Under the pieces are notes generated by a model. The model was given only the letters and a program-made list of their open reading frames with translations, made no database searches and had not been told where the DNA came from. Below are positions 44,186 through 53,734 of a stretch of DNA of 64,000 nucleotides, in pieces. Position 1 is the stretch's first letter. The number at the start of each line of letters is the position of its first letter. Both the position numbers and the translations under genes were made by a program. The stretch lies in assembly GCF_022829725.1 (NCBI RefSeq), contig NZ_JAKSYG010000256.1, forward strand, positions 248,001-312,000. The letters run 5' to 3'. Origin of the DNA: Methylobacterium sp. E-005. Its GTDB lineage: Bacteria; Pseudomonadota; Alphaproteobacteria; Rhizobiales; Beijerinckiaceae.

Positions 44186-44277
44186 AAACGGCCACGCATT
44201 GGATCGCAGACAAGTGATGGTAAGGCGCCGTTAACCAAACCGTCTCAACCTGGGGTTCCACAGACTTCAGGTTCGCC

Positions 44278-44631
44278 ATGATGAACGCCGGTTCGCTCAG
44301 CATCGACGACCCCGCGGTCGACTGCCCGGTCCCACCGGAGACGGTCGGCCGTCTGATCAAGGCCGATCCGGAGGGCGCCGCCTACCTCCTGGACGGGATC
44401 CCGGAGGCGACCCGGGCGCGTCTCGCGGTCTGGCTCTACGGCCGCAGCCATACGCACGAGATCGGCGTCCGGGTCGCGGCGACCTGCGACGGCACGACCC
44501 TGCGCCGGGCGGCCGGAGTCGTCGGCAACGTCCTGTACGACCTGTCCCGTCGCCCCTACGCGGCGCCGAGCCACGGAACACGGACCAGCGCGAACCGCAT
44601 CTCCCTCGGCGGGTCCCAGCGGCGCGCCTGA
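44278..44631 (+). CDS. hypothetical protein, 117 residues
   Basis: A soluble protein starting MMNAGSLSIDDPAVDCPVPP. The middle (LIKADPEGAAYLLDGIPEAT) and ARLAVWLYGRSHTHEIGVRV are well-ordered-looking; the tail is basic and polar. No signal or membrane segment and no family recognised. It lies between livM and mutL, 92 bases after the former and 54 before the latter. Confidence 0.6.
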   Translation: MMNAGSLSIDDPAVDCPVPPETVGRLIKADPEGAAYLLDGIPEATRARLAVWLYGRSHTHEIGVRVAATCDGTTLRRAAGVVGNVLYDLSRRPYAAPSHGTRTSANRISLGGSQRRA

Positions 44632-44685
44632 ACGGGGCTGTGCAGCAATTGGATCGCGAGCTGCGAGGGTCTATCGTCGCGGCCA

Positions 44686-46638
44686 ATGTCCACCCTCGCA
44701 CCCGCCGTCCGCCGCCTCGACCCCATCCTCGTCGACCGCATCGCCGCGGGCGAGGTGGTGGAGCGCCCGGCCTCGGCCGTGAAGGAACTCGTCGAGAACG
44801 CCATCGACGCCGGGGCCCGGTCCATTGAAGTCACCGTCGAGGCGGGCGGCCGGCGGCTGATCCGTGTGGTCGATGACGGGCGCGGGATGACGCCCGAGGA
44901 CCTCGACCTCGCCGTCGAGCGTCACGCCACCTCCAAGCTCCCCGGGGGCGACCTGACGGCGATCGACACGCTGGGATTCCGCGGCGAGGCATTGCCCTCG
45001 ATCGGGGCGGTGTCGCGGCTCGCCGTCGTCACGCGCACGCCGGAGGCCGAGGCTGGGGCGAGCCTGATTGTGGAGGCGGGCCTGAAGGGTCCGGTCCGTC
45101 CGGCCCCGGCCCAACGCGGCACCCGGATCGAGGTGACCGAGCTGTTCGCCGCGACGCCGGCCCGGCTCAAGTTCCTGAAATCCGACCGGGCCGAGAACGC
45201 CGCCATCGCGGAGACCCTGCGCCGGCTCGCCGTCACGCAGTCCGGGATCCGCTTCACCCTGCGCGCCGATGCCGGCCAGCCCCTGGTGTTGCCGGCCGAG
45301 AGCGGGTCGGAGGCGGATCTGCGCCGGCTCACCGCGGTGCTGGGGCCGGATTTCACCGCCAACGCCCTGCCGGTCTCGCTCGCCCGGGAGGGGTTCGCGG
45401 TGACCGGCCATGTCGGCCTGCCGACCTATCACCGGGGCGCGGCGACTCACATCCATCTCGCCGTCAACGGCCGCCCGGTGCGCGACCGGCTGCTCCTCGG
45501 GGCGGTGCGCGGCGCCTATGCCGACACCCTGGCCTCTGACCGCCACCCGGTGCTGGGACTGACAATCACGTGCGATCCCGAACGGGTCGACGTGAATGTC
45601 CACCCGGCCAAGACCGAAGTGCGCTTCCGCGAGCCGGGTCTGGTCCGGGCGCTGATCGTCAGCGCCATCCACGATGCCCTGCGCCGCAGCGGCGCCCGCT
45701 CGGCCACGACCGGCGCCGCCCGGACCCTCGACGCCTTGCGCCCGGCCGGCCCGGCCCTTGCGCTCCATACCGGGGTGGCTGCACCGAGCCTGTTCCAGCC
45801 CACACGGCCCGGCCCGTTCCCATCCGGCGCGCCCTCGGTGGCGGCGCCTGCGGGCTACCGGAGTTCACCGACCTGGCGGCCGGCCCCGATGCCGCGCCCC
45901 GCGGAGCCGGCTTACGTCCTAGCGGAGCACAGCGGCTTCGCGGAGGCATCCCAGGCGGCCTTCGTCGGGGACGTTGCGGCCCCGCCCCAGGCGGATGTCC
46001 GGCACCTCGCCGACGCCCCGGAGGCGATCGACCATCCCCTCGGCGCGGCGCGCGCCCAGATCCACGAGACCTACATCCTCGCCCAGACCCGCGATGGCCT
46101 TGTGATTGTCGATCAGCACGCCGCCCACGAGCGCCTCGTCTACGAACGGATGAAGGCGGAGCGGGCGGCGGGCGGCATCGCCCGGCAGGGACTCCTGATC
46201 CCCGACGTGGTCGAGATGAGCCCCGAGGAGGCCGACCGTCTGGTCGCCGCCGCGCCGGACCTCGACCGGCTTGGTCTCACCATCGAGGCGTTCGGATCCG
46301 GGGCCGTGCTGGTGCGCGAGGTCCCGGCCGCGCTGATCAAGGCATCGATCCGCGATCTCGTGACCGACATCCTCGACGCCCTGGAATCCAGCGGCGACGA
46401 GGAAGGCGGTGCCCCGGCCGCCGAGGGCGGTCCGCTGGGCCGGCGCCTCGATGCCGTGCTGTCGCGTATGAGCTGCCACGGCTCGGTTCGCGCCGGCCGC
46501 CGCCTGCGGCCCGAGGAGATGAACGCCCTCCTGCGCGAGATGGAGGCGACCCCGAATTCCGGCCAGTGCAACCACGGCCGCCCGACCTCGATCGAGCTGA
46601 AGCTCTCCGACATCGAGCGGCTGTTCGGCCGGCGGTGA
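44686..46638 (+). CDS. mutL: DNA mismatch repair endonuclease MutL
   Basis: 650 residues. The N-terminal GHKL ATPase has VKELVENAIDAGA, VVDDGRGMTPEDL, ATSKL and GFRGEALPSIGAVS. A linker rich in Pro and Ala (about residues 330-430) leads to the C-terminal dimerisation domain. That domain carries DQHAAHERLVYE, the DQHA(X)2E(X)4E endonuclease signature, with SCHGSVRAG and QCNHGRPTS (metal-site Cys-x-His) near the end. It is thus the nicking type that works without MutH. Confidence 0.96.
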   Translation: MSTLAPAVRRLDPILVDRIAAGEVVERPASAVKELVENAIDAGARSIEVTVEAGGRRLIRVVDDGRGMTPEDLDLAVERHATSKLPGGDLTAIDTLGFRGEALPSIGAVSRLAVVTRTPEAEAGASLIVEAGLKGPVRPAPAQRGTRIEVTELFAATPARLKFLKSDRAENAAIAETLRRLAVTQSGIRFTLRADAGQPLVLPAESGSEADLRRLTAVLGPDFTANALPVSLAREGFAVTGHVGLPTYHRGAATHIHLAVNGRPVRDRLLLGAVRGAYADTLASDRHPVLGLTITCDPERVDVNVHPAKTEVRFREPGLVRALIVSAIHDALRRSGARSATTGAARTLDALRPAGPALALHTGVAAPSLFQPTRPGPFPSGAPSVAAPAGYRSSPTWRPAPMPRPAEPAYVLAEHSGFAEASQAAFVGDVAAPPQADVRHLADAPEAIDHPLGAARAQIHETYILAQTRDGLVIVDQHAAHERLVYERMKAERAAGGIARQGLLIPDVVEMSPEEADRLVAAAPDLDRLGLTIEAFGSGAVLVREVPAALIKASIRDLVTDILDALESSGDEEGGAPAAEGGPLGRRLDAVLSRMSCHGSVRAGRRLRPEEMNALLREMEATPNSGQCNHGRPTSIELKLSDIERLFGRR

Positions 46639-46784
46639 TAAGCGCGCTGCGGCGGCCGGGCGCGCCGAACAGCCGCCGCACTTCGTTTCGCCTTGCGATT
46701 GCCCCCACGGGCCTAGATCGTGGAGAGAACAGGCGCGCAGACTTATCCTGACCGAACACAGGCCTTCGCCGGAGCCCGCGATCC

Positions 46785-47990
46785 ATGGATTTCACCATCT
46801 CGCCCCGCGTCGAGGAGTATCGCGCGCGGATCGCGGCCTTCGTCGAGGCGCATGTCATTCCGCTCGAATCCGACCCGGCGGCCTATGACGGCCACGGCAA
46901 CATCGGCCTACCGGAGCTCGCCCGGCTGCGCGGCCTCGCCCGGGAGCAGGGGCTCTGGTGTCTCCAACTCAAGCCGGAGACCGGTGGGGCCGGGCTCGAC
47001 AAGGTCGGCATGGCGGTCTGCTACGAGGCGATGAACCGCTCGATCTTCGGGCCGGTCGTAATCAACTCGGCCGCGCCCGACGACGGCAACATGATGGTGC
47101 TGGAGAAGGTCGCCACCCCGGCCCAGAAGGAGCGCTGGCTCGATCCGATCGTGCGCGGTGAGGTCCGCTCGGCCTTCGCCATGACCGAGCCCCATCCCGG
47201 CGGCGGCTCCGATCCCGGCATGATCCAGACCCGGGCCGAGCGCCGCGGGGACAGCTACGTGGTCACCGGCCGCAAATGGTACATCACCGGCGCCGAGGAG
47301 GCCGCGCACTTCATCCTGATGGCCCGCACCTCCGACGACGTGCGCAAGGGCCTCACCGCCTTCCTGTTCCACAAGGACCAGCCCGGCTGGGAGATCCTGC
47401 GGCGCATCCCGATCATGGGGCCGGAGGAGCATGGCGGCCATTGCGAGCTTCTGTTCGATGGTCTCGAGATCCCGGCCGAGAACGTGCTGATGAACGAGGG
47501 CGACGGCCTGAAGCTCACGCAGATCCGCCTCGGCCCGGCGCGGCTGACCCATTGCATGCGCTGGCTCGGCCTGTCGAAGCGCTGCGTCGAGATCGCCCGC
47601 GCCTACGCGGCGGAGCGCCACGGCTTCGGCATCCGCCTGGCCGACCGCGAGAGCATCCAGCTTATGCTGGGCGATCTCGCCATGAAGATCGAGATCGGCC
47701 GCCTGCTGGTGATGAAGGCCGCCTGGGCGCTCGATCAGGGGAGCTTCGCCCGCAAGGAGGTCTCGATGGCCAAGGTCCATGTGGCCAACCTGCTCCACGC
47801 GGCCGCCGACGTGGCGATTCAGATCAACGGCGCCCGGGGCTATTCCACCGATACGCCGCTCGAATGGATCTACCGCTACGCAAGGCAGGCGCGGCTGGTC
47901 GACGGGGCCGACGAGGTCCACAAGATGGTGCTCAACCGCAACCTGGAGGCCGAGGGCGACGCCTTCTGGTCCTGGCCGGTGGGCGCGTGA
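46785..47990 (+). CDS. ACAD10/11-type acyl-CoA dehydrogenase
   Basis: 401 residues with the acyl-CoA dehydrogenase fold. [36 protein letters not shown] and [10 protein letters not shown] form the middle domain, and the C-terminal domain holds [19 protein letters not shown]. In that last segment an Asp occupies the usual Glu376 base position and the DGADEVH pattern matches ACAD10/ACAD11 and the LvaC enzyme of the levulinate pathway rather than classical MCAD types. I infer a role in dephosphorylating and rearranging 4-phosphoacyl-CoA. First gene of the cluster with thiolase, SDR, kinase and DUF6285-like genes. Confidence 0.88.
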   Translation: MDFTISPRVEEYRARIAAFVEAHVIPLESDPAAYDGHGNIGLPELARLRGLAREQGLWCLQLKPETGGAGLDKVGMAVCYEAMNRSIFGPVVINSAAPDDGNMMVLEKVATPAQKERWLDPIVRGEVRSAFAMTEPHPGGGSDPGMIQTRAERRGDSYVVTGRKWYITGAEEAAHFILMARTSDDVRKGLTAFLFHKDQPGWEILRRIPIMGPEEHGGHCELLFDGLEIPAENVLMNEGDGLKLTQIRLGPARLTHCMRWLGLSKRCVEIARAYAAERHGFGIRLADRESIQLMLGDLAMKIEIGRLLVMKAAWALDQGSFARKEVSMAKVHVANLLHAAADVAIQINGARGYSTDTPLEWIYRYARQARLVDGADEVHKMVLNRNLEAEGDAFWSWPVGA

Positions 47991-48000
47991 ATCGGAGCGT

Positions 48001-49185
48001 ATGACGATGACCGATGTCGTGATCACAGGCGCGGTGCGGACTGCGATCGGCACCTTCGGCGGCGCGCTGGCCGGGACGCCGCCCTCCGAATTGGGGGCGC
48101 TCTGCGTCGCGGAGGCGCTGAAGCGCGCCGGCACGGCGCCGGAGCGCGTCGGCCACGTGGTGTTCGGCCACGTGATCCCGACCGAGCCGCGGGACGCCTA
48201 CATCGCCCGCGTCGCCGCCATGAAGGGCGGGGTGCCCAAGGAGGTGCCGGCGATGACCGTCAACCGGCTCTGCGGCAGCGGATTGCAGGCGATCGTCTCG
48301 GCGGCGCAGTCCATCCTGCTCGGCGATGCCGAAATCGCGCTGGCGGGCGGCGCCGAGAACATGAGCCGGTCACCGCATATGCTCACGACCGGCCGCACCG
48401 GCCAGCGCATGGGCGATACCATCCTCGTCGATTACATGATCGGCGTGCTGAGCGACCCGTTCGGCAACGGCCATATGGGCGTCACCGCGGAGAATATCGC
48501 CGAGCGCTACGGCGTCTCCCGCGACGCGCAGGACGCCTTCGCGGCCGAGAGTCAGGCGCGCGCCGCCCGGGCAATCCGCGAGGGCTTTTTCCGTGACCAG
48601 ATCCTGCCCGTCGCCGTCCAGCGCAAGCGCGAGACGGTGGCGTTCGACACCGACGAGCATCCGAAGGCGACCAGCGTCGAGGATTTGGCGAAACTCCGCC
48701 CGGCCTTCTCCAAGACCGGCAGCGTCACCGCCGGCAACGCCTCGGGCCTGAACGATGGCGCCGCCGCCCTCGTCCTCTCAAGCGCGGCGCAAGCCGAGCG
48801 TTCGGGGGCGAAGCCCCTCGCCCGGATCGTCGGCTACGCCCATGCGGGCGTCGACCCGTCCGAGATGGGCATGGGTCCGGTGCCCGCCGTGCGCCGTCTG
48901 CTGGAGCGCACCGGCCTGCGCGCCGGAGATTTCGACGTGATCGAGTCGAACGAAGCCTTCGCGGCCCAGGCCTGCGCGGTCTCCCGCGAACTCGACCTCG
49001 ACCCCGCCCGGGTGAACCCGAACGGCGGTGCCATCGCCCTCGGGCATCCGATCGGCGCCTCGGGGGCGATCATCGCGGTGAAGACGCTTTACGAGCTGGC
49101 CCGCATCAACGGCCGCTATGGTCTGGCGACCATGTGCATCGGCGGTGGACAGGGCATCGCGGTCGCCTTCGAGCGGCTGCACTGA
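48001..49185 (+). CDS. acetyl-CoA C-acyltransferase (thiolase)
   Basis: 394 residues from ATG 48001; a second ATG lies two codons on. The nucleophile Cys is in [16 protein letters not shown], the [10 protein letters not shown] block follows, His is in [18 protein letters not shown] and the second Cys in [14 protein letters not shown]. It cleaves 3-oxoacyl-CoA (or forms it) and would end the pathway predicted for this cluster. It lies 10 bases after the dehydrogenase and one base before the SDR gene. Confidence 0.95.
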   Translation: MTMTDVVITGAVRTAIGTFGGALAGTPPSELGALCVAEALKRAGTAPERVGHVVFGHVIPTEPRDAYIARVAAMKGGVPKEVPAMTVNRLCGSGLQAIVSAAQSILLGDAEIALAGGAENMSRSPHMLTTGRTGQRMGDTILVDYMIGVLSDPFGNGHMGVTAENIAERYGVSRDAQDAFAAESQARAARAIREGFFRDQILPVAVQRKRETVAFDTDEHPKATSVEDLAKLRPAFSKTGSVTAGNASGLNDGAAALVLSSAAQAERSGAKPLARIVGYAHAGVDPSEMGMGPVPAVRRLLERTGLRAGDFDVIESNEAFAAQACAVSRELDLDPARVNPNGGAIALGHPIGASGAIIAVKTLYELARINGRYGLATMCIGGGQGIAVAFERLH

Positions 49186-49186
49186 G

Positions 49187-49954
49187 ATGGCGGATCTGTT
49201 CGACCTCACCGGTCAGCACGTGCTGGTGACCGGCGCCTCCAGCGGGCTCGGGCGCCACTTCGCCGGGACGCTGGCCCGGGCCGGGGCACGGCTGACCCTG
49301 TGCGCGCGCCGGGCCGACGCCCTCGCCGAGACCGTCGCCAGCGTCACCGCGGCAGGCGGGCAGGCCCACGCCGTCGTGATGGACGTGACCGGGTCCGGCA
49401 GCATCGCGCGGGCGCTGGATGTGGCGGAGGCGCGGTTCGGGCCCGTTCAGGTCCTCATCAACAATGCCGGCGTGACCGCCACCAAGCCCGCCCTCGATCT
49501 CGAGGAGGCGGATTGGGACGCCGTGCTCGACACCAATCTCAAGGGCGTCTGGCTGGTGGCTCAGGCGACCGGAAAGCGCATGGTCCAGCACGGCGCGGGT
49601 GGCAGCATCGTCAACATCGCGTCGATCTTGGGCTTGCGCGTCACCGGCGGGCTTGCGCCCTACGCCGCCTCGAAGGCCGGGGTCGTCCAGCTCACCAAGA
49701 GCCTTGCGCTGGAATGGGCGCGCCACGGGATCCGGGTCAACGCTCTGGCGCCGGGCTACATCAAGACCGAACTCAACGATGCGTTCTTCGAGTCCGAACC
49801 CGGGAAGGCGCTGATCAAGCGCGTGCCGCAGCGCCGGCTCGGCGAGGCAGCCGAGCTCGATGGGCCGCTCCTGCTCCTCGCCTCCAGGGCCGGCGCCTAC
49901 ATGACCGGCAGCGTCGTCGCGGTCGACGGCGGTCACCTCGTCTCGGGCCTGTAG
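49187..49954 (+). CDS. SDR family NAD(P)-dependent oxidoreductase
   Basis: 255 residues from MADLFDLTGQHVLVTGASSG. The cofactor motif TGASSGLG lies at residues 15-22, NNAG follows, and the catalytic Ser-Tyr-Lys are in NIASILGL and YAASKAGV. GYIKTELND and GSVVAVDGGH close the fold. In the cluster it would oxidise a 3-hydroxyacyl-CoA to the 3-oxo form that the thiolase cleaves. It starts one base after the thiolase stop. Confidence 0.93.
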   Translation: MADLFDLTGQHVLVTGASSGLGRHFAGTLARAGARLTLCARRADALAETVASVTAAGGQAHAVVMDVTGSGSIARALDVAEARFGPVQVLINNAGVTATKPALDLEEADWDAVLDTNLKGVWLVAQATGKRMVQHGAGGSIVNIASILGLRVTGGLAPYAASKAGVVQLTKSLALEWARHGIRVNALAPGYIKTELNDAFFESEPGKALIKRVPQRRLGEAAELDGPLLLLASRAGAYMTGSVVAVDGGHLVSGL

Positions 49955-49957
49955 CGG

Positions 49958-50968
49958 ATGGACCAGGAACGGCTGCGCGCCTGGATCGTCGCGCATCTCG
50001 GCCGCGCGGATCTCAACATCGCAGAGATCCGTCCGCTCGGCGGCGGCTCGATCCAGGAGAACCGCCTCGTCCGCTGCCAGATCGCAGGCGAATCGCGCGA
50101 CTTCGTGCTGCGCATGGACGCCTCCGCCACGATCGCGTCGAGCCGGTCCCGCGCCGAGGAGTTCCGCATCCTGGAGGCCGTCTGGAAAGCCGGCGTGCGC
50201 GTGCCTGAGCCCGTGGGCTTCTGCGACGATCCGGCGGTGATCGGCGCACCCTTCGCGCTGATGGGCCTCGTCGAGGGTGTCGGGCTGGGGCCGCGCATCG
50301 CCAAGGATCTGAGCCTCGGCGGCGACCGCGAGCATCTGACGACCGCCCTGGGCCGCGAACTCGCCAAGATCCACACGGCTTTCGACCCAGCAACGCCTCC
50401 CGCGGCGCTGGCCTTCCTGGGCGAGCCGGCACCAGACCCGGCGCGGGCCGAAATCGCGCGGCTGCGTGCCAGCCTCGATGGAATCGGCGTCTTGCGCCCG
50501 GCCATCGAGTGGGGCTTGCGCTGGGGCGAGCTTCGCGCACCCGCATGCCCAACTCCGACCCTCGTCCACCGGGATTTCCGCACCGGCAACTACATGGTCG
50601 ACGCAAACGGTCTCACGGCCGTGCTCGATTGGGAATTCGCCGGCTGGGGCGATCCCGCGCAGGATCTCGGCTGGTTCTGCGCCGCCTGCTGGCGCTTCGG
50701 CCGGTCCGAGCTGGAGGCCGGCGGCATCGGTTCCCGCGCGGCCTTCTATCGGGGTTACCGGGAAGCCGGTGGCCGCCCCATCGATCCGGAAAGCGTCGCC
50801 TACTGGGAGGTGCTGGCGCATCTGCGCTGGGCGGTGATCGCCCTGGAGCAGGGCGCGCGACACGTTTCCGGCCGCGAATTTTCCCTCGAACTGGCGCTCA
50901 CCGGCCGGATGGTGCCGGACCTCGAACGGGCGATCCTGCGGGCGACGTCCCCCGCGGCGTGGAGCTGA
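49958..50968 (+). CDS. APH-family phosphotransferase (LvaA-like candidate)
   Basis: 336 residues of the aminoglycoside-phosphotransferase/choline-kinase fold. The catalytic loop is TPTLVHRDFRTGNYMVD (His-x-Asp-x4-Asn) and the metal Asp is in VLDWEFAGWGDPAQDLGW. Such kinases beside ACAD10/11-type dehydrogenases phosphorylate the 4-hydroxyl of 4-hydroxyacyl-CoA in levulinate breakdown (LvaA in Pseudomonas putida) and are fused to the dehydrogenase in human ACAD10/11. It follows the SDR by three bases and is followed by a DUF6285-like gene after two. The lva role is inference from context and fold. Confidence 0.88.
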   Translation: MDQERLRAWIVAHLGRADLNIAEIRPLGGGSIQENRLVRCQIAGESRDFVLRMDASATIASSRSRAEEFRILEAVWKAGVRVPEPVGFCDDPAVIGAPFALMGLVEGVGLGPRIAKDLSLGGDREHLTTALGRELAKIHTAFDPATPPAALAFLGEPAPDPARAEIARLRASLDGIGVLRPAIEWGLRWGELRAPACPTPTLVHRDFRTGNYMVDANGLTAVLDWEFAGWGDPAQDLGWFCAACWRFGRSELEAGGIGSRAAFYRGYREAGGRPIDPESVAYWEVLAHLRWAVIALEQGARHVSGREFSLELALTGRMVPDLERAILRATSPAAWS

Positions 50969-50970
50969 GC

Positions 50971-51294
50971 ATGCAGGATGAACCCTCCGGCGCCGCCCTC
51001 CTCGACGCCGCGCGCCGGGCCCTGACCGAAGAGGTGGTGCCCGGTCTCACCGGCCGTCCGCGCTACGTCGCGCTGATGGTCGCGAACGCGATCGGCATCG
51101 CTGCCCGGGAGATCGCCGAGGCCGATCGGTTATCTGCGGCCGGCGCGGATGTCCTGGCGGGCGAACCCGTCGCGGCCCTGGTCGCCGCGATCCGGGCCGG
51201 GGGGCGCGATGCCGACCCGAACCTCCACGAAGCCCTGGAAGCGGCTGCGATGGTGGCCGCGCAGGTGTGGAAGCCGGCTCCTCCCGGCGGCTAA
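50971..51294 (+). CDS. DUF6285-like small protein, LvaB-like candidate
   Basis: 107 residues from MQDEPSGAALLDAARRAL at 50971, two bases after the kinase stop. Predicted mostly helical: ARRALTEEVVPGLTGRPRYV and MVANAIGIAAREIAEADRL are the recognisable stretch, with LHEALEAAAMVAAQVW at the end. In the P. putida lva operon a roughly 12 kDa LvaB is needed for LvaA activity; this gene has the same size and place. Family assignment to DUF6285 is from pattern recall. Confidence 0.75.
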   Translation: MQDEPSGAALLDAARRALTEEVVPGLTGRPRYVALMVANAIGIAAREIAEADRLSAAGADVLAGEPVAALVAAIRAGGRDADPNLHEALEAAAMVAAQVWKPAPPGG

Positions 51295-51328
51295 GCCTCC
51301 CCGGCGGCACGGATTCCCAAGGACTTTT

Positions 51329-52984
51329 TCACAGCCCCCGGGCGCGATCCCGTAACACGAACTTCTGGATCTTCCCGGTCGAGGTCTTCGGCAGCGGACC
51401 GAACACCACGGTCTTCGGCACCTTGAAGCGCGCCATCCGCTCGCGACAGAAGGCGATCACATCGTGATCGGTCGGCGGCTCGGCGCCCGGCTTCACCTCG
51501 AGAAACGCACAGGGGCTCTCGCCCCAGGTCGGGTCGGGCCGCGCCACCACGGCCGCCAGCATGATGGCGGGATGGCGCATCAGCACCTCCTCCACCTCCA
51601 GACTGGAGATGTTCTCGCCGCCCGAGATGATGATGTCCTTCGCCCGGTCCTTGATCTCGACCGATCCGTCGGGATGCCAGACCGCGAGGTCGCCGGTCCG
51701 GTACCAGCCCCCGGCGAGTGCCCGCGCGGTGGCGTCGGGATTGCCCAGATAGCCCTTCATCACGGTATTCCCGCGAAGCCGGATCTCCCCGACCGTCGCG
51801 CCGTCCTGCGGCACCGGCCGGTCGGTTTCAGGATCCACCACCCCGGTGGCCTCGAGGGTCGCGAGCGGCACACCCTGCCGCGCCATGCGGGCGTAGCGGT
51901 CGGCGTCGCTGAGTTCCGTCCAGTCCGGCTGGGCGAGGCAGACAGTGGCGGGCCCATAGCTCTCGGTGGCGCCGTAGAGGTGCAGGACCTGGAAGCCCAG
52001 TTCCTCCATGGTGCGGATGATCGTCGAGGACGGTGCCGCACCCCCGACCGCGCAGCGTACCCGCTGCGGAAAGGCGACGCGATCGGATTCCGGTGCGTGC
52101 GCGATCATCGAGAGCACGATCGGCGCGCCGCAGAGATGCGTCACCCCGTGCTCCGCGATCAACCGGAAGATCGCCGCCGGCTCGACCTTGCGCAGGCAGA
52201 TCTGGGTCGCGCAGGCGGCGACGCTGGCCCAGGGGTACGACCAGCCGCTGCAATGGAACATCGGCAGGGTCCAGAGATACACGCTTTCGGCGGTCAGCCC
52301 GAAGGTGACGGCGTTGCCGAGCGCCTGAAGATACGCACCGCGGTGGCTGTAGACCGCGCCCTTCGGATCGCCGGTGGTGCCGGAGGTGTAGAGCAGGCAG
52401 AGCGATTGCCACTCGTCCGTGGGACCGGTCCAAGCGTGGTCGGGATCGCCGGATGCAAGGAGATTTTCGTAGGAGATCGCATCGGCGACGTCGGCCTCGC
52501 CGATCGCCACCACCAGCAGCGGGCGCTCGAGCTCCGCGAGCGCCCTTGCGGCCAGCGGCGCATATTCGGACTCGACGATCAGCGCGCGGGCGCCGCCATG
52601 CGCCAGCGAGAACGCGATCGTCGCCGGATCGAGGCGCGTGTTCAGCGGGTTGAGGACGGCGCCGAGCATCGGCACGGCGAAGTGGGCCTCGATCATCTCG
52701 GGAACGTTGGGCGCCAGGATCGCCACGGTGTCGAGGGTGCCGATCCCGTGCGCCGCGAGGCCGGAGGCGAGTCGGCGGCAGCGGGCGTACAGATCGGCGT
52801 AGCTGAGATGCCGGTCGCCATCGATGACCGCAATCCGTCCACCGGCAGCCGAGGCGGCGCGCGCCAGGAGGCTCACCGGGGTCAGCGGGACGTAATTGGC
52901 CGATGTTCGATCAAGATCGCGCGCGAAGGGGTGGCGAGCGGCCCCGGGGGACGGCGCGGGGTGCTGCGGATCGATCTCCGTCAT
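51329..52984 (-). CDS. acyl-CoA synthetase (AMP-forming)
   Basis: 551 residues from MTEIDPQHPAPSPGA at 52984; the frame is open another 232 codons, but those are shadow. ANL-family motifs: P-loop LLYTSGTTGDPKGAVYSH, YGATESYGPATV, TGDLAVWHPDGS with IKDRAKDIIISGGENIS (hinge region) and the catalytic Lys in PKTSTGKIQKFVL. It resembles medium-chain or DmdB-like ligases. It is convergent with the kinase gene and would activate the acid substrate of the cluster. Confidence 0.93.
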   Translation of the reverse strand: MTEIDPQHPAPSPGAARHPFARDLDRTSANYVPLTPVSLLARAASAAGGRIAVIDGDRHLSYADLYARCRRLASGLAAHGIGTLDTVAILAPNVPEMIEAHFAVPMLGAVLNPLNTRLDPATIAFSLAHGGARALIVESEYAPLAARALAELERPLLVVAIGEADVADAISYENLLASGDPDHAWTGPTDEWQSLCLLYTSGTTGDPKGAVYSHRGAYLQALGNAVTFGLTAESVYLWTLPMFHCSGWSYPWASVAACATQICLRKVEPAAIFRLIAEHGVTHLCGAPIVLSMIAHAPESDRVAFPQRVRCAVGGAAPSSTIIRTMEELGFQVLHLYGATESYGPATVCLAQPDWTELSDADRYARMARQGVPLATLEATGVVDPETDRPVPQDGATVGEIRLRGNTVMKGYLGNPDATARALAGGWYRTGDLAVWHPDGSVEIKDRAKDIIISGGENISSLEVEEVLMRHPAIMLAAVVARPDPTWGESPCAFLEVKPGAEPPTDHDVIAFCRERMARFKVPKTVVFGPLPKTSTGKIQKFVLRDRARGL

Positions 52985-53188
52985 CGGTCTGCCTTCTGAT
53001 CGGGCGGCGGGCGTGGCGTTCGCTCCGCCTGCGGATGATTTCGCGCGCGGTCCGGCTGTCAATCGCCAGCATGCCCAAGGGCGGTGTCCCGATCGGCTTC
53101 TGTCACGCCGCGGTGTTGACGGCGCGGCAACCGTGACGGATGCCCATAATCCGGGCTCGGCCGGTCGGGGCCGACGGTTGGGGGAACG

Positions 53189-53734
53189 GTGGCCGTGGGG
53201 AACGACAACCTGCCGATGGTGCCCTCGCAGGCGGGGCGAGCCTTGGCCGAGAGCGGCGTGGCTCGGGCGCGCGAGACCTATGAGCGCTTTGCCGAAGCCG
53301 GCGAGATGGCGCTCAACGCCTTCGAGACATCGATGGCCCAGACCTTTGAGGGCTGGCGCTCGGTGATGGGTTCCAGCCGCGAGACCGCCCACCAGTTGAG
53401 CGAGAGCCTTGTTGCCGGCGCTCGCAGGATGCGCGAGCAGTGGGAGGCCGCCGGGGCACGGCTCTACAACGCGTTCGAGGACAACGCCGGTCACACCATG
53501 GCGGCTATGCGCGAGATTGGGCACCGCATGCTCGTGGCGTCCGATACGAACATCCGCGCCAACCTCGATTTTGCCGAACGCGTGGCGAAGGCGGCCGATG
53601 CCCGGGAGGTGGCTGCCCTCAACGTCGCATACCTGCAAGAGCAGGCGCGCCGACTCACCGACCAGATGGTCGATCTGCACCAGACGACCAGCCGGCTCGC
53701 CCGCGAAGCCGTCGCGCGCACCGAAACGCCGTGA
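53189..53734 (+). CDS. phasin family protein
   Basis: A 181-residue, almost entirely helical protein without cysteine, starting GTG at 53189. The phasin_2-like core includes ARETYERFAEAGEMALNAFE and FAERVAKAADAREVAALNVA, with a heptad-like, Ala-rich pattern. Phasins coat polyhydroxyalkanoate granules. It is upstream of an overlapping alpha/beta hydrolase and divergent from the acyl-CoA synthetase, which fits storage-polymer metabolism. Confidence 0.88.
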   Translation: MAVGNDNLPMVPSQAGRALAESGVARARETYERFAEAGEMALNAFETSMAQTFEGWRSVMGSSRETAHQLSESLVAGARRMREQWEAAGARLYNAFEDNAGHTMAAMREIGHRMLVASDTNIRANLDFAERVAKAADAREVAALNVAYLQEQARRLTDQMVDLHQTTSRLAREAVARTETP

